Origin: Hsuehochloa calcarea
Lineage: Eukaryota; Streptophyta; Magnoliopsida; Poales; Poaceae
Assembly (NCBI GenBank): GCA_036346395.1
Contig: CM070615.1
Location: 5,709,534-5,773,533, forward strand
Length of the DNA: 64,000 bases
Direction of reading: 5' to 3'
The notes beneath the pieces were generated by a model, which saw nothing but the letters and a program-made list of their open reading frames with translations, was not told where the DNA came from and did not search any database. Made by a program: the position numbers and the translations under genes. Below, one piece after another: positions 1 through 11,984 of the stretch; position 1 is the first letter of the stretch, and each line of letters opens with the position of its first letter.

Positions 1-268
1 AAGATAGATCCAATTTTTTTTTTGTCTGGTCTAAATAACACCGAAAACCCATAAAATTTCGGCGATAAATTTTTCCGATCTTTTAGGTTATTCTCGGGCA
101 AGATTTTTGAATTAAAATTTAATTTTTTCAGACATAAAAAAATCTAATTTTTGGATTGAAATTTGAATTTCCTTTATACATCGATAAAAATCAGATAGAT
201 CTAAATTTTTTTTGTCTAGCCTAAATAACACCAAAACCCAAAAAATTTCGGTGATAAATTTTTCCATG
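1..268. repeat. Duplicated AT-rich motif
   Basis: Two diverged copies of a ~75 bp segment, at about 3-80 and 190-266. Both contain AGATAGATC, a T-run, GTCT..CTAAATAACACC and AAAATTTCGG.GATAAATTTTTCC. The copies lie about 188 bp apart in direct orientation. No coding content is seen; this may be the edge of a longer repeat that begins left of the window. Confidence 0.6.
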
Positions 269-1721
269 CATATATGCGAATGTGAACACAAAGGTGCCGA
301 GGGTACAGGCAACATCAGTGCAAGTGCAACCGTAGCTCAATATAATGTGGCATCGTCAAGAAAACCTAGCTAGGTCAATGCATCCGCTCATCAGTAGATT
401 AATTTAACCTGCAGCTGCGTACGTGTACCCTCCTGCGGGTCAACCATATGAAGATGTAAAAAATAAAACTGACCGCGGTCCATCTCTTCACCGTGTGCGT
501 GTGCATTAGATATATGTGATAGCTACAGAGGCATCTTAATTGTGGTAAAAAAAAATATTCATTGTTGACATGATTAACCGCTAGCTCTGTGACAAATGCC
601 GGTGCTGTGTAATGTGAACATGGAGATTCTGACAGGGAAAACATCTTCTATATGTAAGGACATGATGTTTTTGTTCCTAGTTCGATTGCCAAAGGTAGCA
701 TAATTAAGTAACACGCTGACAAATCTTTGAAAGTAACTGGGGCAGAGGTTGTCAAATTTCTTTTCTTCTGCTTGTCAGATTAGATCGATTCTTTCCAACT
801 GAAATTTAATTTTAGAGTTCAGGAACAACGAACAAGAATAACCCTCCTAGTTAACTAGCTAGAGAACTCATATTTTAGCACAAAAAAAAGTTAGCTATTT
901 GTACGTGCTCTACGTTATTTGTGGCAACATATTGCTTCACTGCCTAAAATTTGGTCAGAGTATCAAAGACAAATTGTTCAATAATCTTAAATCAAAATAT
1001 AATTCGTGCGGTAGATGAATTACGTCATAGTTAATTAATTTAGCTAATTTTCCATTCAAAATAGATAATTGATCTAGAGTAAATATAATAGTGTAAATTT
1101 CCATGAACAGGGATGTATAGCTAATTTCAATAAAACAAATTGGGTGGTCATTAACTTCTCTTCTAAGTTAACATAAATATCACTTGATTTCCTAATTGTG
1201 TGTATTTCACTTCGATCGTATTATCAGCTATTGGAAACATGTGTTTTGTCACAAGCAAATCTAGGAAATATCTCTTATGAGCATCGGCCGCTAAGAAAAG
1301 AACTCAAATGGTACGGTCTACATCTGCCAAATGGATGCTGTCCGCTCGTACCCAAACTACAAGCATATGGGCGAGTTAATTAATTGGTTTGGTAGGGAGG
1401 CCTTCTAGAACACCCAACAAATCATGTACATGACCACTTACTAGCTAGCCTATAAGAGTGCAAGGGCCATCATTTGGTCCCTAAATAAAAGCATTGTATT
1501 AGGTTTTGGTAAGCTTTGCATTAGGTGATCTATCAATGTTAGGCCCCCATTTGGCCTTGAATGGAATGATAACTCATTATATTGCATTTTCGATTTCAGT
1601 TGGGATTTTCTTCAAACTTCCCATTTCGTTTTTCCCCTTCTCGCGTTTCTGAATTTGCAACTAAAACTAGTCCTCGTTCTTAAATAGGTTCAGAGATTTC
1701 ATTTAAGGATGCATGACATAC
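269..1721. other. AT-rich intergenic DNA without recognisable gene
   Basis: No open frame here resembles a known protein, and the short frames are interrupted and AT-rich. No paired transposon termini were found. The last three bases (1722-1724, GTG) are the left target-site duplication of CACTA-1. Confidence 0.6.
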
Positions 1722-1738
1722 GTGCACTACTACAGAAA

Positions 1739-1976
1739 AACTCATCACGAGCGGTTCGTATAGATCATCACGAGCGGTTTTGAACCGTCTCAAATTTTAT
1801 GTCTGTGATAATAGCGGTTATCACGCACGGTTGAAAACCGTCTGTGATAATTCTTATCGAGCGGTTCCAACCACGAACCGCTCGTGATTACGTAATATCA
1901 CGAGCGGTTCGTGGTTGGAACAAATGCAGTGATTACTAGAATCACAGATGGTTCATGATTAGAACCGTCTGTGATA
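1739..1976. repeat. Left (3') subterminal hairpin array of CACTA-1
   Basis: Alternating direct and inverted copies of CACGAGCGGTTC and TCACAGACGGTT words, for example CACGAGCGGTTC against GAACCGCTCGTG. Such subterminal words in En/Spm elements are binding sites for the element's second protein (TNPA). In this copy several words have the variant GAGCGGTT instead of CAGACGGTT. Confidence 0.85.
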
Positions 1977-2199
1977 AGTATTTAGTCCTAATTAATTTTT
2001 ATCGTATTTGCAGCTAGCCTCAGGAATTTCTAGCCATGCCCTCTGAAAACTAGCAAGCAGAAACACGTCACAGATAATTGTTGACAACTCAAAGTGATCA
2101 TTTAACTCAAAATCAATTACAAAAGAATGTTTCAAGTATACATTGTCGCTAGAGTTACAAATTGAATTGCAACCAGTCAAAGTGAATTACAATATTGAA

Positions 2200-5100
2200 T
2201 CAATTGTTTCGAGGTCGTTCATCGGTGTCGACAGCGTGAAACTCTTCGGTGGTGTTAACTATTTCTGCCTTAATGAAGCCACAGAGCTCCCCTCGAATGT
2301 GCATGACCTGGTCCATCTCGAGTGCATTTAACTCTATGTTCAAGCCTTGTCGCTAGCAGGAGTAAAGTAGTAAGCATATATTTAAATTTATAATTAGGAG
2401 ATAATTATTACGAGATTGACAAACATGGGGATCATGCGTCCTAGAAGCAATCAATAGCTGCATATGATGGCATACGTAGAATGCGCATAGGTGATCTCGT
2501 TTTTGCTGACGGCACTGCAAAAATAGAGTTACATATATATGTACAGTCAGTTCGAGACGCAATATTACGGAGTATGATATATGATTATCGTGTTGTAGCG
2601 CGTACCGGAAATCGCATCCTATGAGTCAGTGTGGCGCTGCTCCTTGTATAAACCTCCTCGGCAACATAGCCGATTTAACGCCTACATGATTCAAAAAAGT
2701 TATCCTCGTCCATTTCAAACGAAGGAAGACTACAATAGAGTTATGTACGGAGGAAATGAACATACCTGTCGAGTATTCCTTTAAGAAGGGTGAAGTCATG
2801 ATTTTTGTTGAGTAGAGAATCAAGGTACAATACCATGTTCCTCTTTGGCACAAGAATCAGAAGAAACCAGTGGAACCTACTCGTGTATGCCGCTATAGTC
2901 ATAAACCTATGTTGAAACGTAATTTATATAGTAAATATTGAAGCACTTACTTCTGGTTGTAGGGCACCATTATGTAGTCCTTGTTGTCCAGAGCAAGCAA
3001 TCCCATTTTTATGTAATTCTCGACGTAGGATGCGTCTTGGTTGATTGTTTGCTCAGAGACCACGTGTGGGTCGAGGAAACCCACCGGTTCTTTGATTCGA
3101 CAGGCACATTTCGTAATGTATCTGTACATAAGAAATGAGTTATGATATTTATCAGTATCCCGTGAGTGTAGAAATTGATTGTACACACTTACGATGTCCA
3201 AAGATCGTAGAAGTGAGGCGCCGATGGCGCTTAGGTTGTATAGGTCAAATAAGTCTTGAAGCCCACGAAGTGGCTGTGCTCGTGGAGAAAATGCTCCCTC
3301 CCGTATCTGACGGTGATTCCAGTATGACCCCCCTTCTCTCGGGTCTTGCGCAAGTACCAATCATGCAAAGCTTGACAAGCTACTCCTGAGCTCTTTAGTT
3401 CTGCGCCGGAGACCAACGGACTTCCGAGTGAGTATTTCACGGGTTTGGGAGGTGCCTTAATGTTCTTTGATTTCGATTTCTCCTTAACGAGGCGGCTGAG
3501 GGACGTCTTCCCATGAGATGCCTCAGGGACCGATATGGTAACACGATTTTCTTGTCCCTTCGCCGTCTTCTCGACGGGAAGCGATGTGGCGGCCTTCTGA
3601 AGCTTTGGTTGAGGCGGACTCATCGAGGGTCCTATTGGAGAAGCAGGGTCCTGTCGATATCGCGTCACTGAAGGGTCTAGTGCGATGTCCTTCTTGGGCC
3701 ACTGGATAAAAGTGTGTGTGGCATCCCCTAGTGTTCTGATTTCTTCGTTCGGGGGAATTTCCAGTGGGATGGCCATGAAATTGTCATGTACCATGTCCAC
3801 CTGCACCCTGGCGTAACCCTGCGCCAGCTGGGCACCGTGCTGTACTGCCACTTCCTGGTATGGATACACCATACCCCGCCTAGCCTCAATAGTAATCGAC
3901 CCAACCATCCTCACTTGGAGCTTGCAGAGCGTCGGCTCCTACAAAATGGTACACAATTAGCTAAGGCGTCATATAGGTCTATCTTTGGAGCATTTCATAG
4001 ATGTACATTACCTCGATGGCGTCGATCGGTAATTGCACGTCGCCATGTCCAGAATTATGTGTGGACGCGACGCTACTCCGATGTTGAGGAGGACTTGCTC
4101 CCAAATTAACAGGGGCGTCTTGCGCCTGCATGAGTTGATTTACTTGGTTCTGCAAGTTTGTTATTTGTTCTTGAAATTTTCCAATAATCACATGTTCCAA
4201 CCGAGCGTCGTGCTGGTCCTTGGATCTCTTCTTACTCCTATATGTGTCGGAGTTGTGTGGGAATCCATCCCTTCAAGGTACGTAAACCCCAACGCCTCGC
4301 GTGCGACCTGGGTGCTCTTTGTTTCTCAGGGCCGTAGATAGTACATCCTTCTCCCTGTCTATTTCGAAGGAACCTTGAGAAGATGCGGAAGTCAATTCTT
4401 CCTGCAAGAGGACATCATGTTATTGTAGACACCATGAAGTTATGGATTATTAACAATTAAGTGGTTCGAGGAATTTACCAGGCGTTGAGATACTGCCTCG
4501 TCTGCCGGGTTTGTGAAAGAGATGCTGCCTGAAGATGTGGCTGATGCCCTCGCTCTTAACCAGGCTCTAGCGCGCTCGTCTGAGATCTCAGCAAACGGTC
4601 GTGCAACGGTCTCGTCCTCCGCCGCCCAATGCGTGGATTTACCCGCGTACCCAGCGGTGCCGAGTGTTTGGGGGTGAGTGTTTTGTGCCTGGATAGCTCT
4701 GTGCACCACACTTTGCTCCTGAAATTCGGCAGTCGTCTTCATCTGCACGAAGGCGTCCCATGTATCCCGCGACAAAAATTGATACGTCGTGAAGGGCGTC
4801 CGACCCGTATTCACGTACTGCGTGACAAGCAGGCTCTTGAAGGTCCTCCACACATGGGACATCGCCAGCAGCGCGTGCCATCGCACCTGTGCCTGGTCTG
4901 CTTCAGGTAAAGTGAACGAGGCAGAAAGTTCAGTCCACAACTGGTCTCTCTGTACATCCGTTAGAGACTTCCAGGTTGGGGTGGTGATGGGGACCCGCCT
5001 TTCAAGTACCCCGCAGACGGTCCGAAATCTCGCAGCTGCTTTCTTGGGACTCAACGGGATCCCGACGTCACTGACCTCCGTGATCGTCATGCGGCCCGAG

Positions 5101-5207
5101 GGCAATTTGGAGATTACTCTGCCTTCTCGCCTGCGTACCACCTTGATCGGAGATCCATACGCATTTGGCGACGTCGCTGACGGCGGCGAAGATGATGCCT
5201 CTGCCAT
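2200..5207 (-). pseudogene. CACTA second gene: Transposase_24-like with C-terminal Ulp1-type protease, broken
   Basis: A multi-exon minus-strand gene starting at ATG 5207 (MAEASSSPP). Exon 1 (to about 4480) encodes a Transposase_24-like region with VPITTPTWKSLTDVQRDQLW and WRTFKSLLVTQYVNTGRTPF. Exon 2 has a short coiled coil (IGKFQEQITNLQNQVNQLMQ, about 4200-4140). Next comes a region found with this family (IPPNEEIRTLGDATHTFIQW, about 3745-3690). The C-terminal exons form a C48/Ulp1-like protease: VGFLDPHVV and KDYIMVPYNQK (about 3070 and 2960), His in HWFLL (2870-2872), Asp in YLDS (2819-2821), and Gln then Cys in QCRQQKRDHLCAFYVC (Cys at 2485-2487). Splice junctions such as AACCAGAA|GTAAGT are good. 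The last exon ends at TGA 2200-2202. A TGG-to-TGA change at 4273-4275 stops exon 2. The protease role is inferred from family motifs; DNA binding to the subterminal arrays is inferred from position in the element. Confidence 0.8.
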
Positions 5208-5319
5208 CTCGCTTACTTGCTATCTATATAAGTTACGTATGCAATGATTACATAGTAAATGAAATATATTAAATTGCACAAAAAATATAAACAAATAGAA
5301 TCAACGTTTGCCATCTCAG

Positions 5320-5337
5320 CCCTGTTTTGTAGTAGTG
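5320..5337. other. Orphan CACTA right terminus
   Basis: CCCTGTTTTGTAGTAGTG is nearly identical to the right ends at 12557 and 34026. It is followed by CCA, which matches no recorded left flank, and no subterminal array adjoins it. It probably marks the end of a nested or recombined CACTA copy whose other end is gone, or of an earlier element sharing the left end at 1725. Confidence 0.6.
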
Positions 5338-6002
5338 CCATACCATAAAGAAACAAAGAGAAGCAATAATCACCTCACCCTAACAATTTCTGGAATAAAT
5401 CATTACACCAAAACCGATCAAAACAGAATGAGGTACAGGAGGGCAAGGCCTCTTCCTGTGTGTGGGAGCCATCTTGACGGAAAGATTACAGGGGTAGGAT
5501 GGAGAGAAATTAGAGTTAGCATAAAATAAATTGCCTTCAGTGTACCATAAGAATCATCACGGTTTCCAGGTTTACCTAGATTAGTCAGCACCCTAAGTAT
5601 CGAGACTACCCACACCAACCTATGTTAACCGGCATCTTGGTTTTTCAAGTCACCTAGGCTAACCCAGATTAGTCGGCACCGGGATACCCATGATACCTAG
5701 GCCAACCTAGTAAATCGCACCGTCTTATTTCCATAGGTTTTCATCATTCGGTATTATTAGAATTCAGCACCCACTTTCGGCAATTATCGTAATTGCGGTC
5801 AAATCCTACAGTGCACATCCCAATAAATCCCAAACCCTCGGTAGACATCATTAGGTGTATCCAACTAACAGCACCAACACGCGGCATAGCCCAAAAAGGC
5901 GAGCGAGCTCGGCCAGACAATGGGAGACAAGAAAGCACCGGCGGCAAAGACTGACCCATTTCGAGCCTTCTCTCGCCGGTTCATCCCCCTGGCCGAGCAA
6001 GC
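5338..6002. other. Non-coding interior of CACTA-1
   Basis: No supported gene. Motifs such as CCTAGGCTAACC..AGT(C)GGCACC recur near 5570-5720, suggesting short internal repeats. This is the upstream region of the element's second gene. Confidence 0.45.
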
Positions 6003-6010
6003 ACACAGAG

Positions 6011-7182
6011 CAGGGGCGGAGCCAGCAGGGGTGTCGGGTATGCACCGGCACCCCCAAAAGTTAGAAAAACAAGAAGAGATCAGTTCATCAAACATCAATA
6101 ATTAGTTCTTCAATCGACCCGGTGAATCGGTGGGTCACTGAAGGTGAGAGCTCACCCAGAGTCTGCAATACCCCAAGACTCATGACTCTAGTCCAGCATT
6201 TGATGTCTGCTTACCACTCCAAATGACCACTCCAAATCGGCAAACTGGCAAATCCAATCCTCCCAGCTCGGCTCCCTAACCCTTGATTGAACCGTAATAT
6301 CTCCCCACTCAAAATCGGCGCGAAGCCTCTACTAGTACTAGCCGAACTGCCGAAGCAAGTAGGTGATTAATGAGTTGAGTACTTGAGTTGCTTACTGCTT
6401 TGAGCTGTGAGAGTCTCTTGAATGACTACTCTTATATGTTGGGTTGTTAGTTATTTGTTTACTTGGTTGGGCAGAGGTAGAGTTGAGTTGGAGTAGACTG
6501 TAGACAGTAGTCACAGTACAGGGTACTGAGTAGTCAGTACAAGGTAGTGGACTAGTGGTTGTTAATTGTTATTTTCTGTATGTTAATTGTGAATAGAAAT
6601 CCGAAAGTTTTGTTAATTGTTACGATATGCCAATGTAGATTGCAGAGACATTAAGAGGAATAGAGACATCCTTTCTTTTTTTCGGGATTAAGAAGTGAAG
6701 GCAAATAATATTTTATCTTCTTTATCACCGGTGGGGTTCTCATTACAAAACTGTTTTGCACATTATCAGTTTGTATTCTACAATCCACAAAGTACTCATA
6801 AAGATTGGAAAATATCCCTCCCTAAAGAATGAATGTGGAAAAATCAATGCTTTGGTGGCAGCCTTTGAGTCATTTGATTTTGTTTTCATGGAAAACTTTG
6901 AGTCATACTTAATGCCAGTCATACTTGATGTTAGTGAAGATGATGTAATGAAATGTTTTCTAAGGCATGAAAACACATAAAGTAGTATTCTAATTTTATT
7001 TGTATAGTTGCATATTTTGTAATTTATATTCATGTAAGATCTTATTTGAACTATTTACATTGTCCTTTTGACAAATTTAGAACCTATGTGTTGGATTTAT
7101 GATATTATGAAACTATTATACAAACTATAGAATTGTGAGTGAAGTGTGCACCCCCATCTTCTAATTTCAAGCTCCACCACTG
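6011..7182. mobile_element. hAT-type DNA transposon, probably degenerate
   Basis: The left end is CAGGGGCGGAGCCAG and the right end read inward is CAGTGGTGGAGCTTG, imperfect inverted repeats of hAT type. A perfect 8-bp duplication ACACAGAG flanks it (6003-6010 and 7183-7190), the hallmark size for hAT insertion. The element is about 1.17 kb. A short plus-strand frame at 6756-6980 includes FESFDFVFMENFE, loosely like part of a hAT transposase (TTF-type) but too short to be certain. It sits between the two genes of CACTA-1 and is therefore a later insertion. Confidence 0.8.
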
Positions 7183-7245
7183 ACACAGAGCCTCACCCCA
7201 TTTCAAACAAAAGCACAGCAGAGTAAAACATCTAAAGGGGTAAAA

Positions 7246-7560
7246 ATGCCATATAAACCCTCGGGTGCTCGGCAGCGGCGGGGGTGGCACCGAGGTAAAC
7301 CCTCGGCTCTCACGGCAGAGAAGGGGAAAACGCGGGAAAACTCACCGGGTGGTCGGCGGCGGGGCGGCTCGGGAGGCGAGGACGAAGGGAGGCGGGAAAC
7401 TCACCGGGTGCTCGGCGGGCGGGCGGCAGGGACGGAGGCAGGAGGGCGGAGGCGGCGGCGGACGGAGGCGAGGATGAAGGGAGGCGTGCACGGTAAACCC
7501 TCGGCTCTCACGACAGAGAAGGGTGGAAAAAGACTAAGGCAGAAGATCAGTGCACAACCG
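7246..7560 (-). promoter_or_regulatory. GC-rich internal leader of CACTA-1
   Basis: A strongly GC-rich tract with repeated GGTAAACCCTCGGCTCTCAC and CGGCGGGCGG motifs next to an internal hairpin array. The same order (hairpin array, then GC-rich tract, then minus-strand gene) occurs at the element's right end before the TNP2 gene. I infer a promoter/5' leader for the second gene. The open frames through it are low-complexity and not convincing proteins. Confidence 0.45.
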
Positions 7561-7592
7561 TTCGAGTCGGGCAGAAGACTTATATAGCTGGA

Positions 7593-7777
7593 TATCACAA
7601 ACGGTTCTATGATAGAACCGTCTGTGATGACTTAACAGAGAAACCCTAATTTTAATATCACAGACGGTTGCATAACTGAACCGTCTATGATATGTTAATA
7701 TCACAGACGGTTCATTACTAGAACCGTCTGTGATGTTAACTATCACAGATGGTTCTGTTATAGAACCGTCAGTGATG
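7593..7777. repeat. Internal hairpin array of CACTA-1
   Basis: Four or more inverted pairs of the type TATCACAGACGGTTC..GAACCGTCTGTGAT, the same words as the terminal arrays, about 5 kb from the element's right end. No CACTA terminus adjoins it. An equivalent internal array exists in CACTA-2 (37065-37438), so it belongs to the element's architecture. Confidence 0.8.
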
Positions 7778-7795
7778 TGAACAGACACACACATA

Positions 7796-7940
7796 TGTAG
7801 AGCCGTCGATCTTTAGATGGACGGTCCAAATTCGCGTGAACGTTCGGACCGTCCGAAAGCACTCTCGTTTGTAGCCGTCCATCTCTAGATCAACGGCCCA
7901 GATTCGCGTGAACGTTTGGACCGTCCGAACGTTTCCATCC
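7796..7940. repeat. Two ~75 bp tandem units
   Basis: Adjacent related units share GTAG..CCGTC.ATCT.TAGAT, CC.A.ATTCGCGTGAACGTT and GGACCGTCCGAA. They lie between the internal array and the TNP2 3' end. Function unknown. Confidence 0.6.
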
Positions 7941-8570
7941 ACGTGGACAGTTGGATCTAAATCCAACGGTTGGGTTTGTGAGCCGCGTACGCCCGCGCGT
8001 TGTCCCGTGGACTTGGGCCCTTGGATTCAAGATCAACGATCCAAGTTCATCCACGTCGATTTAATTTCGGATTTTCCCGAGAAGGATTATTTGTTAACTG
8101 AAAAATGCAATTAACCTCAAAAATGCATAACTTTTTCGCTGTAAACTTTTTTGAGTGAATCCAATTTTGTTGGATTCCTCTATTAATGAGCTTACTGTGA
8201 AAATTAGTTTTGAACACGTTACTGTAGTTCCGTTTATCAACGACGAAAGTTTTGAACATTGCTGCTGTAAAATTTTCAAAGCATTCGGAGAAAGTTTGCT
8301 GTTGAGTCTTTTTTTTATTCGTCGTTCTTATCGATTCTTTTTCGCTAGCTCTACGATAACTCCGACACAACGTATGGGTTTCTAGAACTTTAGAACTTCT
8401 ACACACCGGTAGTTCCGTTTATCAACGGCGGAACTACCGCACAGAGAATCATTTCAAAGGGAAATCGGTCGGACCGCCCAACACATGGCAGTCTGACCGA
8501 TTTACCACTAGTCCATAACACGTGACGCATTTCCATGTTAACATCAAATTACAATGGAATATATACATAC
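7941..8570. other. Non-coding spacer downstream of TNP2 gene
   Basis: No gene is recognised. The sequence includes two copies of TAGTTCCGTTTATCAACG near 8224 and 8410. It probably holds the 3' UTR and intergenic spacer between the two genes of CACTA-1. Confidence 0.4.
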
Positions 8571-11500
8571 TTAATTGAAATATAGTCCTTCACGATGATC
8601 GACGCGCATATAGCTAGCTTCCTCACTGGGTTCTTCCTCCAGTCTGATGCCGTCTCCGAAAGGAGGCAACTCATCAAATTGATTGTACTATTCCTCATCC
8701 ACGACATTCTCAACTCCGACAATACTTCTTTTCCCATGAAGAACTACGTGGCGGTTCTTATTTGCTGGGTTCGTTACATAAAAAACTTGAATAACTTGCT
8801 TAGCGAGTACGAATGGTTCGTCCTTGTATCCGACACATTTGAGGTCCACAGTAGTGACGCCGTACTTGTCGACCTTCACGCCCTGCGGAAGTTTAACCCA
8901 ATGACATCGAAACAGGGGGATCTTGAAAAGTACATAGTCAAGCTCTCAAATCTCCTCTACGAACCCATAGTACGAGTTCAACCCGCGTGCCCCGCGGTAT
9001 TGAACCCCTCGTGAAATGCATCTATGCGGACACCGCTGTTCTGGACTGTGCTCTTCCTATCCCGAGCTGCCGTATAAAACATGTACCCATTTATGTCGTA
9101 TCCTTGCCATGTCACAATTGTAAATTTTGGTCCTTTGGCCAACCATAGTAGCGTTTCATCACTTGATGGCCTCCCAGTGAATCGCATCTTTAACCATTCG
9201 TTGAACCGACGATTGTGCTCTCTCGTTATCCAAACCTCCGACCGGTCTGGATTCTGTGGGCGTACCATGTCTTTGTGCTCGTTGATGTACGGGGACACTT
9301 GGGTCATGTGTTGCAAGACCGTGAAATGGGCCTGCGCGTATGTATCTAGATCGGGAGTGATTGTTTTCCTCCCGATGGTCCCGATACCCTCCAGTCTCCC
9401 CTCGTGACGAGATAGAGGCACACCTATCGGTTCCACCTGAGCCATGTAGTCCACGCAGAACTCAATGACCTCTTGGTTGCATAACCTTCGATGATATCGC
9501 CCCGCCGAGATCAATTCCGTACGTAGGACTTCAGAATTCCCATGTATCTCTCAAAAGGGTACATATGACGTAGGAACACAGGGCCGCATATCTTTATCTC
9601 TTTCTCAAGCTGAACAATGAGATGGACCATGATATCAAAAAATGACAGAGATAAATACATCTCAAGATGACATAGAGTCGTCACCACCTCGGCCTGCAGA
9701 GCGTCGAGTCCTTGGGGATCGATGACCTTCTGAGCAATTGAGTTAAAGAAATAACACAGCCTAAAGATTGCCACTCGGACCTTGTTTGGCAAGATACTCC
9801 TAATTGCAACAGGAAGCATCTGTGTCATCAGCACATGATAATCATGAGACTTCATACCAATTAATTTCAAATCTTTCATGAAAACAAGTTTCTTAATATT
9901 GGCGGAGTAACCGGACGAAACTTTCACACCATGCAAACTTTGACACAGTTCATTTCTCTCGGCCTTGGACAAAGTGTAGCAAGATGGGGGAAGGTACGTT
10001 CGTCCTTTATCAGTCTCTTTCGGTGCTAACTCGGTTCTTATGTTCATATCAACCAAGTCACACCGTGCGTTAACATCATCTTTTGTTTTACCACTAATGT
10101 TCAGTAAGAGAACAATCAAGCTATCACATACATTCTTCTCCACGTGCATGACGTCGATGCAGTGGCGAACTTCTAAGTGCTCCCAATAAGGTAAGTACTA
10201 AAAAATTGACCGCTTCTTCCAGATATTTTTCTGAGGGGTCCTTAATTTACGTCCCTTTCCAAGCACAACATCGATATCCTTAACCATATCATAGACCTCT
10301 TTCCCTCTAAAAGCCCTTGGAGCTGAACCGTCCTCCTTATTTCCGTCGAATTGTTTCTTCATCTTGCAGTATGGGTGAATCCTGGGAAGGAACCTACGGT
10401 GACGCATATATACAGTTTTGCGTGAGTTGTTCAGCCATACACTCTCGGTATCATCTAAGCAGTGCGAACAGGCTTTTGCTCCTTTTGTACTGAACCCCGA
10501 CAGGTTATTAAGGGCAGGAAAATCATTGATGGTGCATAATAACATGGCGCGTAAAGTGAAGTTCTCTCGTTTGTACGCATCCCATACTTGTACCCCTTCA
10601 TTCCAAAGTGTCACAAGATCTTCCAAAGAATGGTGCGGTATACATCAAAATCGCTCCTGTGTTGCTTCGGCCCTTGGATAAGTAGTGACATCAAAATGTA
10701 TTTTCGCTTCATACACAGCCAAGGAGGAAGGTTGTACATACATAGATTCACGGGCCAGGTGCTATGTCGGCTGCTTATGTTACCGAAAAGATTCATTCCG
10801 TCCGTACTCAACCCTAACCTTATGTTCCTCGGTTCCGCACCGAACTATTCGAAGCTCCGATCGAAGTTTCTCCACTGGGCAGAATCAGCAGGGTGTTTGA
10901 GCTTCCCATCTTTCTTACGCTCCTTCGAGTGCCAACGCATCAATCTTGCCTCCTTTCGGTTCGCAAATAAATGCTTCAAACGTGGGATCACATGCAGATA
11001 CCACAACATCTTAGCAGGAGGTTCTTGCTTCGCCTTAGCAGTATTCTTACGCTTGTATCGGATGCTTTGCATATGCTTGTATCGGGATGCTTTGCACACG
11101 GGACATGCATGCATGTCTGCATACTCTTTACGGTAGAGGATACAACCGTTCAGACATGCATGTATTCTTTCTACTTCCATTCCCAATGAAAAAATAACCT
11201 TCTTAGCTTGGTAAGTCGTGCTGGGCAACACGTTTCCCTCCAGAAGGATGTCAGCTAAGAGACCTAACAACGCCGTAAAACTCTTGTCGGACCAACCATT
11301 GCTTGCCTTCAATTTCAGCAGTTCAAGCACGGTTGACAACCTTATGTATTCCGGCTTGTAGCCAGGGAACAAAGGTTTCCCCGAGTCCTCCATTAAGCCC
11401 TCGGATTTACAAAACTCTCTCTCACCGTAGTTCCCTTCTGCATCGTGTAGCATCTGATCCAGATTGTCATCATGCGACCTATCCTCATCAAAAGCATATT

Positions 11501-11806
11501 CCATACCCTGCATATCGTTGACTTCCTCGGCGATGTCGTCATTACTAACTTCCGGTATAATCTGCTCTTCACCGTGACTGCTCCAACATGTATATCCTTT
11601 TTTGAAACCCATTCGTATTAAGTGAGCTTCGATCTGCGTGCTGGGTTGTTAAACATTTTCATATTACCGCAATCAATGCATGGACAGTACATAAATTTTA
11701 TCCCCTTCTTCAACATATCCTGCTCGGTGGCTCTTCTAAAAGCAAACACGCCATTAATATACTCTTCACTCACACGGTTCTTAATGTACATCCAGTTTCG
11801 GTCCAT
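8571..11806 (-). pseudogene. CACTA-1 TNP2-type transposase, interrupted
   Basis: Starts MDRNWMYIKNRVSEEYINGV (11806), the transposase-associated N-terminal domain with CPCIDCGN. It then gives TNP2 core blocks: IHACLNGCILYRKEYADMHA with CPVCKASRYK (about 11160-11060), WNEGVQVWDAYKRENFTL (about 10600), MHVEKNVCDSLIVLLLNISG (10149), and GMKSHDYHVLMTQMLPVAIR (about 9860). A DUF4218-like region follows (LRHMYPFERYMGILKSYVRN), then DUF4216-like YGVTTVDLKCVGYKDEPFVL (8860-8800). The frame ends at TAA 8571-8573. Lesions: a small length change near 11640 shifts the frame after the first domain, TAG at 10198-10200 replaces a Trp codon that CACTA-2 still has, and TAG near 8693 replaces Glu close to the C terminus. 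By homology the protein catalyses CACTA excision and insertion; this copy should not give a full product as read. Confidence 0.85.
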
Positions 11807-11984
11807 CTACACGTATACGCATGTAACAAATTAATTAGTGTTAAATTATATATTAATAAACCGCAAGTACCCTTCATAATGACCAAACACATTAGTGATT
11901 AGTCTATAGCAAATATAAAGGGTTACAGATCGTTACACATTAGTGATTAGTCTAGAGTAAAAATAAAGAGTTACATATCGTTAC

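Noticed and set aside
7246..7598. Gly/Arg-rich frames in the CACTA-1 interior
   Set aside because: Composition-driven frames in a GC-rich leader, with no homolog-like pattern.
10588..11136. Plus-strand frame of 182 codons opposite TNP2
   Set aside because: It is the antisense shadow of the conserved minus-strand transposase; codons follow the other strand.
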